From contig CALQLA020000011.1 in assembly GCA_943331295.2 (NCBI GenBank), forward strand, positions 56,637 to 120,636: a stretch of DNA of 64,000 bases. The letters are read 5' to 3'. The position numbers and the translations under genes were made by a program. Positions within the stretch are counted from its first letter, which is position 1. The number at the start of each line of letters is the position of its first letter. Shown piece after piece: positions 1 through 9,252 of the stretch. The DNA is from Bordetella parapertussis (GTDB lineage Bacteria; Pseudomonadota; Gammaproteobacteria; Burkholderiales; Casimicrobiaceae). The notes beneath the pieces were generated by a model that was not told where the DNA came from, made no database searches, and saw only the letters and a list, made by a program, of their open reading frames with translations.

Positions 1-149
1 GCGTCTACGATTTCCAGAAGCGCTCCAGCGTGCTGCGGATTCCCGCGCCGGCGGCGCACGAGTTGGGCGGCATCGCCGCCACGCTGGCCTTCGGCGAGGG
101 CCTCGACGCGCACGCGCAGAGCGCGCTCTACCGCGTGGAGGGCGCGTGA
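1..149 (+). CDS. hisD: Histidinol dehydrogenase, C-terminal end (partial)
   Basis: The window opens inside this gene; 48 codons and a TGA remain (reading frame begins at base 3). The peptide contains YDFQKRSS and ends [15 protein letters not shown], which fits the C-terminal helical tail of HisD. That enzyme oxidises histidinol to histidine at the end of the pathway and uses zinc. Its stop overlaps the GTG start of hisC (GTGA), as expected in a translationally coupled his operon. Catalytic residues lie upstream of the window, so the call rests on the tail sequence and the position before hisC. Confidence 0.88.
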   Translation, partial: VYDFQKRSSVLRIPAPAAHELGGIAATLAFGEGLDAHAQSALYRVEGA

Positions 150-1246
150 ACGCCGCGGTTCCGCCGGTGCCGGCGTCCGCCGCGGCCATGATCGCGGCCG
201 TCGTCCGGCCGGAGATCCGCGCGCTGTCGGCCTATGCGGTGGCGAAGCCCGGCGCTCTGATCAAGCTCGACGCCAACGAGAGCCCGTATCCGCTGCCTCC
301 GGCACTGCAGGCGGCGATCGCCGCGGCGGTCGCCGCGGTGCCCGTCAACCGCTATCCCGATGCCGGCGCCGACCGGCTGGTCGCCGCGCTCTCCGCGTCG
401 CTGGCGCTGCCCGAGGGCGCGGGCGTGATCCTCGGCAACGGCTCCGACGAGCTGATCGCGATGCTCACGACGCTGGTCGCGCAGCCGGGCGCGGCGATGC
501 TGGTGCCCGAGCCGACGTTCGTGATGTACCGGATGAACGCGCTGTACAACGGGATGCGCTGCGTCGGGGTGCCGCTCCGGGCCGACCTGACGCTCGACGC
601 CGACGCGATGCAGGCCGCCGTCGAACGCGAGCGGCCGGCGGTGACCTTCCTCGCTTCGCCGAACAACCCGACCGGCAACCGCTTTGCCGCCGGCGACGTG
701 GAACGCATCCTGCGCGCCGCGCCGGGGCTGGTCGTCGTCGACGAAGCCTACTGCGCGTTCGCCGACGGCACGTTCCTGCCCCGCCTCTCCGAATTCGGCA
801 ACCTCGTCGTGCTGCGCACGTTCTCGAAGATCGGGATGGCCGCGCTGCGCCTGGGCTACGCGGTCGCCGCGAAGGAGTGGATCGCCGAGCTGAACAAGGT
901 CAGGCAGCCGTACAACATCAACGCGCTGACGCAGGCGGCCGCCGAGGCCGTGCTGGCGGCACCCGAGGTCGTCGGCAACCACGTCGCGGCGATCCGCGCC
1001 GAGCGCGGCCGGCTGCTGCAAGCGCTGTCGGCAGGGCAGGGCCTGCACGTGTTCCCGACCGAGGCCAATTTCGTGCTGGTCCGCGTGCCGGACGGGCCGC
1101 GCTGGTTCCGGGAACTGCGCGACGCGGGCATACTCGTGAAGAGCTTCCACGGCGCGCATCCGCTGCTTGTCCACTGCCTGCGGATCACTGTGGGCACCCC
1201 TGACGAAAACGACGCGCTGATCGCGGCGCTCGGGAAAATCGCATGA
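146..1246 (+). CDS. hisC: Histidinol-phosphate aminotransferase
   Basis: A 366-residue fold-type I PLP aminotransferase that makes histidinol phosphate from imidazole acetol phosphate and glutamate. The Schiff-base lysine is K228 in [13 protein letters not shown]. Other family signatures are LDANESPYP near the N-terminus, SPNNPTGN and VVDEAYCAF. The GTG at 146 is chosen because it overlaps the hisD stop by four bases; the next ATG (188) would leave a gap and remove only a variable N-terminus. The stop overlaps the hisB start (ATGA). Length is normal for the family. Confidence 0.96.
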   Translation: MNAAVPPVPASAAAMIAAVVRPEIRALSAYAVAKPGALIKLDANESPYPLPPALQAAIAAAVAAVPVNRYPDAGADRLVAALSASLALPEGAGVILGNGSDELIAMLTTLVAQPGAAMLVPEPTFVMYRMNALYNGMRCVGVPLRADLTLDADAMQAAVERERPAVTFLASPNNPTGNRFAAGDVERILRAAPGLVVVDEAYCAFADGTFLPRLSEFGNLVVLRTFSKIGMAALRLGYAVAAKEWIAELNKVRQPYNINALTQAAAEAVLAAPEVVGNHVAAIRAERGRLLQALSAGQGLHVFPTEANFVLVRVPDGPRWFRELRDAGILVKSFHGAHPLLVHCLRITVGTPDENDALIAALGKIA

Positions 1247-1848
1247 ACGCACCTGCCGCCCCCCGTTCCGCCCGCGTCGAGCGCAACACCGCCGAAACGC
1301 AGATCGTGGTCGAGATCGACCTCGACGGCACCGGTCGCGCCGAGCTCGCGACCGGCGTGCCGTTCCTCGACCACATGCTGGACCAGGTCGCGCGCCACGG
1401 CATGGTCGACCTCGTCGTCCGTGCGCGCGGCGACCTGCACATCGACGGCCATCACACGGTCGAGGACATCGGCATCACGCTGGGCCAGGCGTTCAGGGCG
1501 GCGGTCGGCGACAAGCGCGGGCTCGCGCGCTACGGCCACGCCTACGTGCCGCTCGACGAGGCGCTGTCGCGCGTCGTGATCGACCTCTCCGGCCGCCCGG
1601 GCCTCGAGTTCCACGTCGCGTTCACGCGGGCGATGATCGGCGCGTTCGACGTCGACCTGACGCACGAGTTCTTCCAGGGCTTCGTCAACCACGCGCTGGT
1701 GACGCTGCACGTCGACAACATCCGCGGCGACAACGCCCACCACCAGGCCGAGACGGTGTTCAAGGCGTTCGCGCGCGCGCTGCGGATGGCGGTTGCCGCC
1801 GACCCGCGCGCGGCCGGCGTCGTCCCGTCCACCAAGGGCGCGCTCTGA
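1243..1848 (+). CDS. hisB: Imidazoleglycerol-phosphate dehydratase
   Basis: A 201-residue monofunctional IGP dehydratase, without the N-terminal phosphatase domain fused in E. coli HisB. It converts IGP to imidazole acetol phosphate. The metal-binding histidine motifs are visible as [23 protein letters not shown] and GDNAHHQAE. It starts on the ATG that overlaps the hisC stop, so the genes are probably translationally coupled. The next gene, hisH, begins six bases after its stop. Confidence 0.97.
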   Translation: MNAPAAPRSARVERNTAETQIVVEIDLDGTGRAELATGVPFLDHMLDQVARHGMVDLVVRARGDLHIDGHHTVEDIGITLGQAFRAAVGDKRGLARYGHAYVPLDEALSRVVIDLSGRPGLEFHVAFTRAMIGAFDVDLTHEFFQGFVNHALVTLHVDNIRGDNAHHQAETVFKAFARALRMAVAADPRAAGVVPSTKGAL

Positions 1849-1854
1849 CCGGCA

Positions 1855-2508
1855 ATGGCTGACATCGCCGTCGTCGACTACGGGATGGGCAACCTGCGGT
1901 CGGTTGCCAAGGCGCTGCAGCACGTGGCGCCCGGCTGCGACATCGTCGTCAGCGCCGACCCGAAGGTCATCCTCGGTGCGGGGCGCGTGGTGCTGCCCGG
2001 GCAGAGCGCCATGCCCGACTGCATCCGCTGCCTCGACGAAAGCGGCCTCCGGTCGGTGGTGCTGGAGGCGGCGCGGACGCGGCCGTTCCTCGGCATCTGC
2101 CTCGGCCTGCAGATGCTGTTCGACCACAGCGAGGAAGGGCCGACGCCCTGCCTCGGCGTGCTGGGCGGGCGCGTCGTGCGCTTTCGCGACGCGGCGATGA
2201 CGCTCCCGTCGGGCGTGCGGCTCAAGGTGCCGCACATGGGGTGGAGCCCCGTGCACCAGGCCGCGCCGCACCCGCTTTGGGCCGGCATCGCCGACGGCAC
2301 GCGGTTCTATTTCGCGCATAGCTTCTACCCGCAACCGGACGACCCCGCGTTGACGGCCGCCACTGCCGACTATCCGGCGCCGTTTACTTGCGCGGTGGCA
2401 CGGGCTAATATCTTCGCGACGCAATTCCATCCCGAGAAGAGCCAACGCGCAGGACTGCAACTCCTCGCCAATTTCGTAGTCTGGAACGGGACCGGCCCCG
2501 GCGCCTAG
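1855..2508 (+). CDS. hisH: Imidazole glycerol phosphate synthase, glutaminase subunit
   Basis: A 217-residue class I glutamine amidotransferase that supplies ammonia to HisF. The nucleophile is C82 in FLGICLGLQML, and the C-terminal His-Glu of the triad lies in QFHPEKSQ. It also contains the N-terminal VDYGMGNLRS motif of HisH. It sits between hisB and hisA in the operon, and HisF, its partner, is encoded about 0.9 kb further on. No unusual features. Confidence 0.97.
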   Translation: MADIAVVDYGMGNLRSVAKALQHVAPGCDIVVSADPKVILGAGRVVLPGQSAMPDCIRCLDESGLRSVVLEAARTRPFLGICLGLQMLFDHSEEGPTPCLGVLGGRVVRFRDAAMTLPSGVRLKVPHMGWSPVHQAAPHPLWAGIADGTRFYFAHSFYPQPDDPALTAATADYPAPFTCAVARANIFATQFHPEKSQRAGLQLLANFVVWNGTGPGA

Positions 2509-2559
2509 CGGCGCGTCGCCGCGTTCCGCCCGCGCCGTCCATCCGACCCCCCTGGACCC

Positions 2560-3294
2560 ATGCTGATCATTCCGGCGATCGATATCAAGGACGGCCATTG
2601 CGTCCGCCTCCGGCAGGGCGACATGCACTCGGCCACCGTATTCTCCGAGGACCCCGCGGCGATGGCGCAGCACTGGCTGGAGCTGGGCGCGCAGCGGCTG
2701 CACCTCGTCGACTTGAACGGCGCGGTCGCCGGCGTGCCCAGGAACGAGCACGCGATCCGCGAGATCGTCAGCGTCATCGGCGAGGAGATTCCGATCCAGC
2801 TGGGCGGCGGCATCCGCGACCTCGAGACGATCGAGCGCTACCTCGACGATGGCATCACCTACGTGATCATCGGCACCGCCGCGGTGAAGAACCCGGGATT
2901 CCTGCAGGAGGCCTGCACGGCCTTTCCGGGGCACATCATCGTCGGGCTCGACGCCCGCGACGGCAAGGTCGCCACCGACGGCTGGTCGAAGATGACCGGG
3001 CACGACGTCGTCGACCTGGCCCGGAAGTTCGAGGACTACGGCGTGGAGGCCGTCGTCTACACCGACATCGGCCGCGACGGCACGCTGACGGGCGTCAACG
3101 TCGAGGCGACGGTGAAGCTCGCGCGGAGCCTCAAGATCCCCGTCATCGCCTCCGGCGGCGTCGCCAACCTCGACTGCATCATCGACCTCGCCAAGTACGA
3201 GAACGACGGCATCGTCGGCGCGATCGCCGGCATGGCGCTGTACGAGGGCAAGCTCGATTTCAAGGCCGCGCTCGAGGCGGCCGGCGGCGCGTAG
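2560..3294 (+). CDS. hisA: ProFAR isomerase (phosphoribosylformimino-AICAR-P isomerase)
   Basis: A 244-residue TIM barrel with internal half-barrel symmetry, catalysing the ProFAR to PRFAR Amadori rearrangement. The catalytic aspartates are expected in IPAIDIKDG (residue 8) and [14 protein letters not shown] in the second half. Phosphate-binding loops GGGIRD and ASGGVAN are present. Length and order (hisH-hisA-hisF) are standard. A 51-base gap separates it from hisH. Confidence 0.97.
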   Translation: MLIIPAIDIKDGHCVRLRQGDMHSATVFSEDPAAMAQHWLELGAQRLHLVDLNGAVAGVPRNEHAIREIVSVIGEEIPIQLGGGIRDLETIERYLDDGITYVIIGTAAVKNPGFLQEACTAFPGHIIVGLDARDGKVATDGWSKMTGHDVVDLARKFEDYGVEAVVYTDIGRDGTLTGVNVEATVKLARSLKIPVIASGGVANLDCIIDLAKYENDGIVGAIAGMALYEGKLDFKAALEAAGGA

Positions 3295-3370
3295 CCGGAC
3301 CGCGGACGCGGGACGCCCCGGCTCCGGCCGTCCCGCGTCGCCGCGCCCGCGCCCTTCGCACAGAGAAAGC

Positions 3371-4128
<758 letters not shown>

Positions 4129-4132
<4 letters not shown>

Positions 4133-4521
4133 CGGCGCGCTGGCTCGACGCCGTGAAATGGACGGCCGACGGCCTGGTGCCGGCGATCGCGCAGGACGCC
4201 GGCAGCGGCCGGGTGCTGACGCTCGCCTGGATGAACCGCGAGGCGCTCGAGCGGACGCAGGCCACCGGCGAAGTCCACTACTGGTCCCGCTCGCGCCGCG
4301 CGCTGTGGCGCAAGGGCGAGTCGTCGGGGCACGTCCAGAAGGTGCGCGAGATCCGGCTCGACTGCGACAGCGACGCGATCCTGGTCCTCGTCCTGCCGGT
4401 CGGCGGCATCAGCTGCCACACGGGGCGCGAGCGCTGCTTCTTCCAGCGGCTCGAAGGCGGCGACTGGGTCGACGTCGAGCCGGTGCTGAAGGACCCGAAG
4501 GCGATCTACGGCCATGGCTGA
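4129..4521 (+). CDS. hisI: Phosphoribosyl-AMP cyclohydrolase
   Basis: A 130-residue HisI that opens the purine ring of phosphoribosyl-AMP. The characteristic motifs are [19 protein letters not shown], the metal-site CDSDAI and [10 protein letters not shown] with its zinc cysteines. The same frame is open far upstream, but homology begins at [10 protein letters not shown], so the GTG at 4129 overlapping the hisF stop is the sensible start. HisI is separate from HisE here, unlike the fused enzyme of E. coli, and overlaps hisE by eight bases. Confidence 0.95.
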
Positions 4522-4861
4522 CGCCACGCCGGGCGCGGCAGGGGAGGGCGACGTGCTGGCCCGCGTCGCCGCGACGATCGAATCGCGGAAAGGCGCCGAT
4601 CCGGCGTCGTCCTACGTCGCCGCCCTGTTCGCCAAGGGCGGGGACGCGATCCTGAAGAAGATAGGCGAGGAAGCCACCGAGACGGTCATGGCCGCGAAGG
4701 ACGGTGATAAACTGCGCATTGCGGCGGAAGTGGCGGATCTCTGGTTCCACTGTCTCGTGCTGCTGGCGCACCGGGGGCTCGGGCCCGAGGACGTCCTCCG
4801 CGAGCTGGCAAGGCGCGAAGGCCTGTCGGGCCTCGCGGAGAAGGCGGCGCGAAGGCCGTAG
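4514..4861 (+). CDS. hisE: Phosphoribosyl-ATP pyrophosphatase
   Basis: A 115-residue all-alpha MazG-like pyrophosphohydrolase acting just before HisI. The acidic metal-binding helix [17 protein letters not shown] and the later VADLWFH helix define the family. The ATG lies inside the end of hisI, showing translational coupling. A 46-base gap follows before the HIT gene. Confidence 0.95.
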   Translation: MADATPGAAGEGDVLARVAATIESRKGADPASSYVAALFAKGGDAILKKIGEEATETVMAAKDGDKLRIAAEVADLWFHCLVLLAHRGLGPEDVLRELARREGLSGLAEKAARRP

Positions 4862-4907
4862 CGGTCGCGCCCCGCGGCGCGACACCACAAGGAGCGGGGA
4901 ACCCGGG

Positions 4908-5258
4908 ATGCAGGACTGCATTTTCTGCAAGATCGCGCGCGGCGAGTTGCCGGCGAAGACGGTGTACGAGGATGCCGACGTGATGGCGTTCCACGACATC
5001 CATCCGCAGGCGCCCGTGCATTTCATGGTGATCCCGAAACGGCACATCGCGTCGCTGGCGGACGCGACGATGGACGACGCGGGCGTATTGGGCAGGATGC
5101 TGGCGCTGACCGGCCGGCTCGCGCGCGAGCAGGGCTCGCCGGACGGCTTCCGCACCATCGTCAACACCGGCCGCATCGGCCGTCAGGACGTGATGCACGT
5201 GCACATCCACGTCCTCGGCGGGTCGCAGCCGCTGGGGTCGATGCTGCCCCGCAACTGA
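4908..5258 (+). CDS. HIT family (Hint-type) nucleotide hydrolase
   Basis: A 116-residue histidine-triad protein, typically a purine nucleoside phosphoramidase. The N-terminus has the [10 protein letters not shown] motif and the C-terminus the triad HVHIHVLGG. The start ATG is preceded by AAGGAGCGGGG (4889-4899). Betaproteobacterial his operons often continue into this gene and then tat genes, as here. Its physiological substrate is unknown. Confidence 0.93.
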   Translation: MQDCIFCKIARGELPAKTVYEDADVMAFHDIHPQAPVHFMVIPKRHIASLADATMDDAGVLGRMLALTGRLAREQGSPDGFRTIVNTGRIGRQDVMHVHIHVLGGSQPLGSMLPRN

Positions 5259-5280
5259 ACGCGAAAGCGAGGAGAACGAC

Positions 5281-5520
5281 ATGGGTAGTCTCAGCATCTG
5301 GCATTGGTTGATCGTACTGGTCGTCGTGGTGCTCATTTTCGGCACCAAGAAGCTGCGCAACGTCGGCCAGGACCTGGGCGGCGCGGTGAAGGGCTTCAAG
5401 GAAGGCATGAAGGGCGCGGAAACCGAGGCGGATGCCGCCAAGGCCGCCGCCGACGCGCCGTCGCAGCAGATCTCCGGCCTCACGATCGACGCCGAAGTCA
5501 GGAAGGACAAGGTCTCGTAG
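5281..5520 (+). CDS. tatA: Sec-independent translocase subunit TatA
   Basis: A 79-residue TatA: a short N-terminal membrane helix ([16 protein letters not shown]), the FGTKKL hinge and an amphipathic helix ([18 protein letters not shown]), then an acidic/Ala-rich tail. Many copies are thought to form the pore for folded twin-arginine substrates. AGCGAGGAGA (5267-5276) lies five bases ahead of the ATG. It is first in the tatABC set. Confidence 0.96.
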   Translation: MGSLSIWHWLIVLVVVVLIFGTKKLRNVGQDLGGAVKGFKEGMKGAETEADAAKAAADAPSQQISGLTIDAEVRKDKVS

Positions 5521-5610
5521 AACGCCGCGCAGCGTCGCGCCCGGGTTCCGCACGCCTGACGCGCGGGTCCCGGATCGCGCCCTGCGCTTCGCGCTGCCAG
5601 TTCATTCCCC

Positions 5611-6162
5611 ATGTTCGACATCGGCTTCAGTGAAATCGTCGTCATCGCGGTCGTCGCGCTCGTCGTGATCGGTCCGGAGAAGCTGCCGAAGACCGCGCGC
5701 ACGCTGGGCCACCTGTTCGGCCGGCTGCAGCGCTACGTGACCGACGTGAAGGCGGACATCAACCGCGAGATCGAGCTCGAGGAACTGCGCAAGCTGCAGC
5801 AGGAAGTGCAGACCGCGGCGAAGGCGATCGAGACATCGGTGACGTCCGCGGCGAACGAAGTCCAGTCGGGCGTGCGCGCGGTGGAGACGGAACTGAACGC
5901 GACCGCCGACGCCGCGAAGGCCGAGGCGCCGGCGACCGAGATGCTGCCGCTCGCGACGGCCACGGCCGAGCCGGCGCCGGTCACGTCGGCGGCCGCGGCC
6001 GATCCCGCAGCGGCGCCCGCCGCAGCGGCGCCCGCCGCCGTGCCCGAATCCCCGTCCGCACCGGCACCGGCGGCGGCGGTGGCCGCGCCCGCGCCCGGCG
6101 AACCCGCCGCGCCGGCCGAGCCCGCGCGCCAGGCGTCGCTGCCCGGCTTCGAGCGCGGTTGA
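5611..6162 (+). CDS. tatB: Sec-independent translocase subunit TatB
   Basis: A 183-residue TatB that, with TatC, recognises twin-arginine signals. It starts MFDIGFSEIVVIAVVALVVIGPEKLP, the typical TatB helix and GPEKLP hinge, followed by a charged amphipathic helix. Residues from about 100 on are a low-complexity Ala/Pro/Glu tail ([16 protein letters not shown]), which is common and probably disordered. It lies 90 bases after tatA. Confidence 0.95.
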   Translation: MFDIGFSEIVVIAVVALVVIGPEKLPKTARTLGHLFGRLQRYVTDVKADINREIELEELRKLQQEVQTAAKAIETSVTSAANEVQSGVRAVETELNATADAAKAEAPATEMLPLATATAEPAPVTSAAAADPAAAPAAAAPAAVPESPSAPAPAAAVAAPAPGEPAAPAEPARQASLPGFERG

Positions 6163-6229
6163 TGCATCCACCTTCCAGGCAATCGATGATGAGCACGCCG
6201 GCAACCGCCGCAGCAGCGGGGTCGCAGCA

Positions 6230-7015
6230 ATGAGCGCCCGCACGCCGGATCCGCAGGACGCCGCGCAGGAAACTTTCATCTCGCACCTGGTCGAGCTGCG
6301 CAACCGGCTGATGCGCGCGATCATCAGCGTGGTCGTCGTGCTGCTGTGCCTGCTGCCCTGGGCGAAGGACATCTACGCGGCGCTGGCCGCGCCGCTGCTC
6401 AAGGTGCTGCCGGCCGGCGCCTCGATGATCGCGACCGACGTCACGGGCACCTTCCTCGTGCCGCTCAAGGTGACGCTGATGGCGGCGTTCGTGATCGCGC
6501 TGCCGTACGTGATGTGGCAGATGTGGGCGTTCATTGCGCCCGGTCTCTACCACCACGAGAAGAAGCTCGCGGTGCCGGTGATCGTGTCGAGCTTCCTGTT
6601 CTTCCTGATCGGGATGTCGTTCGCGTACTTCCTCGTCTTCCCGATCGCGTTCGGGTTCTTCGCCGGCTACACGCCGCCCGGGGTGCAGATGATGACCGAC
6701 ATCGACAAGTACCTGTCGTTCGTCCTCACCATGTTCATCGCGTTCGGCCTGACGTTCGAGGTTCCGGTGATCGTGATCGTGCTGGTCCGCCTGCGCATCG
6801 TGAGCCTCGAGAAGCTGGCGTCGATCCGCTCCTACGTGATCGTCGGCGCGTTCGTGCTGGGCGCGATCTTCACGCCGCCCGACGTCGTGTCACAACTGCT
6901 GCTGGCGGTGCCGCTGTGGCTGCTCTACGAGCTGGGGATGCTGATGGCGCGGTTCATCGTCCCGCCGCCGCTCGACGAGGATGCGCCTGCCGCCGGGGAA
7001 AAGGGCACCGGCTGA
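6230..7015 (+). CDS. tatC: Sec-independent translocase subunit TatC
   Basis: A 261-residue inner-membrane protein with six predicted membrane segments and the N-terminal FISHLVELRNRL motif that contacts Tat signals. It completes the tatABC operon. Its last residues, MARFIVPPPLDE..., are partly repeated as DNA about 190 bases downstream beyond a palindromic repeat, so the tail may have been copied or replaced there. Confidence 0.96.
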   Translation: MSARTPDPQDAAQETFISHLVELRNRLMRAIISVVVVLLCLLPWAKDIYAALAAPLLKVLPAGASMIATDVTGTFLVPLKVTLMAAFVIALPYVMWQMWAFIAPGLYHHEKKLAVPVIVSSFLFFLIGMSFAYFLVFPIAFGFFAGYTPPGVQMMTDIDKYLSFVLTMFIAFGLTFEVPVIVIVLVRLRIVSLEKLASIRSYVIVGAFVLGAIFTPPDVVSQLLLAVPLWLLYELGMLMARFIVPPPLDEDAPAAGEKGTG

Positions 7016-7028
7016 GCACCGGTTGCGT

Positions 7029-7117
7029 GTAGCCCGGGTTGAGCGGCAGCGAAACCCGGGTGGAGGCGCGAACGGGCTCGGTCCACCCGGGTTTCGCCTG
7101 CGCTCAACCCGGGCTAC
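7029..7117. repeat. REP-like inverted repeat with 36-base arms
   Basis: Left arm 7029-7064 and right arm 7082-7117 are near-perfect reverse complements. Each begins GTAGCCCGGGTTGAGCG and carries a second block AAACCCGGGTGGA; they differ only where one arm has GGCAGC and the other GCAGGC. The loop is 17 bases. This kind of GTAGCCCGGGTT...CCCGGG element is a familiar proteobacterial intergenic repeat. It lies between the convergent tatC and protease genes and could act as a two-way transcription stop. Confidence 0.8.
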
Positions 7118-7130
7118 CGGATGCGGTACC

Positions 7131-7158
7131 GATGGCGCGGTTCATCGTGCCGCCGCCG
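7131..7158 (+). repeat. Partial duplicate of the tatC 3' end
   Basis: These 28 bases repeat 6943-6970 of tatC with one mismatch (C to G at the 19th base). If translated they give MARFIVPPP, as in TatC. A GGATGC block just before each copy also matches if a six-base insertion is allowed. The copy is outside any gene and directly abuts the palindrome at 7029-7117. Confidence 0.75.
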
Positions 7159-7203
7159 GACAGGGTCCCGGGGCAGGACAGGCCACGAGGCCGGATCGCT
7201 CCG

Positions 7204-8361
7204 CTACTGCTGCACCTTCGGCCGCTTGCCGACGGTGACCTCGACGTCCACCAGTTTCTTTTCCCGCCAGACCTTCACCTTGCTGACCGCGCCGGGCGGC
7301 AGCTCGGCGATGCGCGCGAGGAGCGCGGGGGTGTCGCGGGTCGGCTTGCCGTCGATCTCGACGACGATGTCGCGCACCTTGATGCCGGCGCGGTCGGCCG
7401 GCCCGCCCTGCATCAGCGCCCGGATGATGACGCCGCTGCTGTCCAGCGCCAGCGCCCGGGCGATCTCCGGCGTGACGTCCTGCGGCTCGATGCCGAGCCA
7501 GCCGCGGGTGACCTCGCCGTCCTTGATGATCTGTTCCAGCACCGTGCGCGCGAGCGAGACGGGAATCGCGAAGCCGATGCCAAGCGAGCCGCCCGACTGC
7601 GAGAAGATGGTGCTGTTGATGCCGATCAGGTTGCCGGCGGTGTCGACCAGCGCGCCGCCCGAGTTGCCGGGATTGATCGCGGCGTCGGTCTGGATGAAGT
7701 CCTCGAAGCGGTTGATGCCGAGGTGGCTTCTTCCCAGTGCGCTGACGATGCCCATCGTCACGGTGTTGCCGAACCCGAACGGATTGCCGATCGCGAGCAC
7801 GACGTCGCCGACGTGGACCGCCTCCAGGTTGCCGAAGGTGATCGCGGGCAGCGTCTCGCCGTCGGTCTTCAGGACCGCGAGGTCGGACTCCGGGTCGATG
7901 CCCTTGATGCGCGCCTTCAGCCGGCGCCCGTCGGCCAGCACGAGCTGGATGTCGTCGGCGCCCTCGATCACGTGGTTGTTGGTGAGGACGAAGCCTTCGG
8001 GCGACACGATGACGCCCGAACCCAGGCTGGTCGCGCGCTGGCGCGGGACCTTGTCGGCGAAATCCGGGAAGTAGCGGCGCAGGACCGGGTCGTCGAGCAC
8101 CGGATTGCGCTGCCGCATCTCCTTGCTGGTGTAGATGTTGACGACCGCCGGCATCGCCTTCTTCGCGGCGTCGGCATAGGAGGCCACCTTGGCGGCCGTG
8201 ACCGGGGTCGCGGTCTCCTGCAGCAGCACCACGCTGCCGGCCGGCCCGGCCCGCCCGGCGCCCCTGGGCAGCAGGTCCGGCCGCAGCGTCGACACCACGA
8301 ACAGGGCCGCGAGGCATAGGGTGCAGGCCTGGGCGAAGACGAGCCATATCTTGCGCAGCAA
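7204..8361 (-). CDS. Do/HtrA-family periplasmic serine protease with one PDZ domain
   Basis: About 385 residues: one membrane anchor or signal helix (KIWLVFAQACTLCLAALFVV), a trypsin-like domain and a single C-terminal PDZ domain, so DegS/DegQ-like rather than two-PDZ DegP. The catalytic triad is visible as H in TNNHV, D in SDLAVLK and S in GNSGGAL. No ATG fits; the TTG at 8361 gives MLRKIWLVFAQ, which matches how these betaproteobacterial proteins begin. It is likely a surveillance protease for misfolded envelope proteins. It diverges from petABC. Confidence 0.92.
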   Translation of the reverse strand: MLRKIWLVFAQACTLCLAALFVVSTLRPDLLPRGAGRAGPAGSVVLLQETATPVTAAKVASYADAAKKAMPAVVNIYTSKEMRQRNPVLDDPVLRRYFPDFADKVPRQRATSLGSGVIVSPEGFVLTNNHVIEGADDIQLVLADGRRLKARIKGIDPESDLAVLKTDGETLPAITFGNLEAVHVGDVVLAIGNPFGFGNTVTMGIVSALGRSHLGINRFEDFIQTDAAINPGNSGGALVDTAGNLIGINSTIFSQSGGSLGIGFAIPVSLARTVLEQIIKDGEVTRGWLGIEPQDVTPEIARALALDSSGVIIRALMQGGPADRAGIKVRDIVVEIDGKPTRDTPALLARIAELPPGAVSKVKVWREKKLVDVEVTVGKRPKVQQ

Positions 8362-8389
8362 GGTCGATCTCGGTGACGGGAAGGCGTCG

Positions 8390-8395
8390 ATTATA
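8390..8395 (-). promoter_or_regulatory. Possible -10 box for the protease gene
   Basis: The minus strand reads TATAAT exactly, 28 bases before the TTG start. No convincing -35 hexamer is found at 16-18 bases, so this is only a candidate. Confidence 0.3.
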
Positions 8396-8525
8396 GACAG
8401 TTGCGGCACTGCGGACGGCGCCCGTTCGCCCGGGGCCGCCGCGGATCGGGCCGTGGCGGCGCTCCAGCGGGGGGGGCCAACCGCCTGATTTCGATCGCGA
8501 TAGCAGTCGGCGGTGCAACACAGGC

Positions 8526-8555
8526 TTCCGGCAGGCGGGGCAAATCCTTTATAAT
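8526..8555 (+). promoter_or_regulatory. petA: Candidate sigma-70 promoter for petABC
   Basis: TTCCGG (8526-8531), an 18-base spacer and a perfect TATAAT (8550-8555), 85 bases before petA. The -35 half matches only TT of the consensus; the -10 is perfect. It is the only good box between the divergent protease and petA. Confidence 0.5.
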
Positions 8556-8640
8556 CGCAGGGTTTGGGGAAATGTGGAACGGCGACGGCGTGTTGCATCG
8601 CAAGAGCCGCGGAAGCGAAGCGCATAGGGGATCCGGCGTA

Positions 8641-9237
8641 ATGGCAACGGACGACAGCATCAACACAGGCAAACGCCGGTTTCTGGTCGCAGCGACCGGC
8701 GTCGTGGGCGGCATCGGCGCGGTCGCCGTGGCGACGCCCTTCGTGATGTCGCTTTTCCCGAGCGAGCGCGCGAAGGCTGCCGGCGCGCCCGTCGAAGTCG
8801 ACATCGGCAAGATCGAGCCGGGCCAGAAGCTCGACATCGAATGGCGCGGCAAGGTCGTCTGGCTGATCAACCGGACCAAGCCGATGCTGGAGTCGCTGCC
8901 GAAGGTCGTCCCGAAGCTGGCGGACCCCAACTCCACCCAGCCCCAGCAGCCCGCCTACTGCAAGAACGAGCACCGGTCGATCAAGGACGCGATGTTCGTC
9001 GCGGTCGGAATCTGCACGCACCTCGGCTGCTCGCCGACGTTCCGGCCCGAAAACGGTCCGGCCGACCTGGGCGCCGACTGGCTGGGCGGGTTCTTCTGCC
9101 CCTGCCACCAGTCGAAGTTCGACCTCGCGGGCCGCGTCTTCGTCGGGGTGCCGGCGCCGACGAACCTGGTGATCCCGCCGCACAGGTACGTGACGGATAC
9201 CCGGATCGTCATCGGCAACGATGGCAAGTCGTCGTAA
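8641..9237 (+). CDS. petA: Cytochrome bc1 complex Rieske iron-sulfur subunit
   Basis: A 198-residue ubiquinol-cytochrome c reductase Rieske protein. A twin-arginine signal-anchor opens it (GKRRFLVAATG then a hydrophobic stretch), and the [2Fe-2S] ligands are in CTHLGC and CPCHQS. ATG 8641 is preferred over upstream in-frame codons because the conserved protein starts at MATDDSINTGKRRF. It should be exported folded by the Tat system encoded just upstream and anchor in the inner membrane facing the periplasm. Confidence 0.96.
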   Translation: MATDDSINTGKRRFLVAATGVVGGIGAVAVATPFVMSLFPSERAKAAGAPVEVDIGKIEPGQKLDIEWRGKVVWLINRTKPMLESLPKVVPKLADPNSTQPQQPAYCKNEHRSIKDAMFVAVGICTHLGCSPTFRPENGPADLGADWLGGFFCPCHQSKFDLAGRVFVGVPAPTNLVIPPHRYVTDTRIVIGNDGKSS

Positions 9238-9252
9238 CAGGAACCTGCGGCC

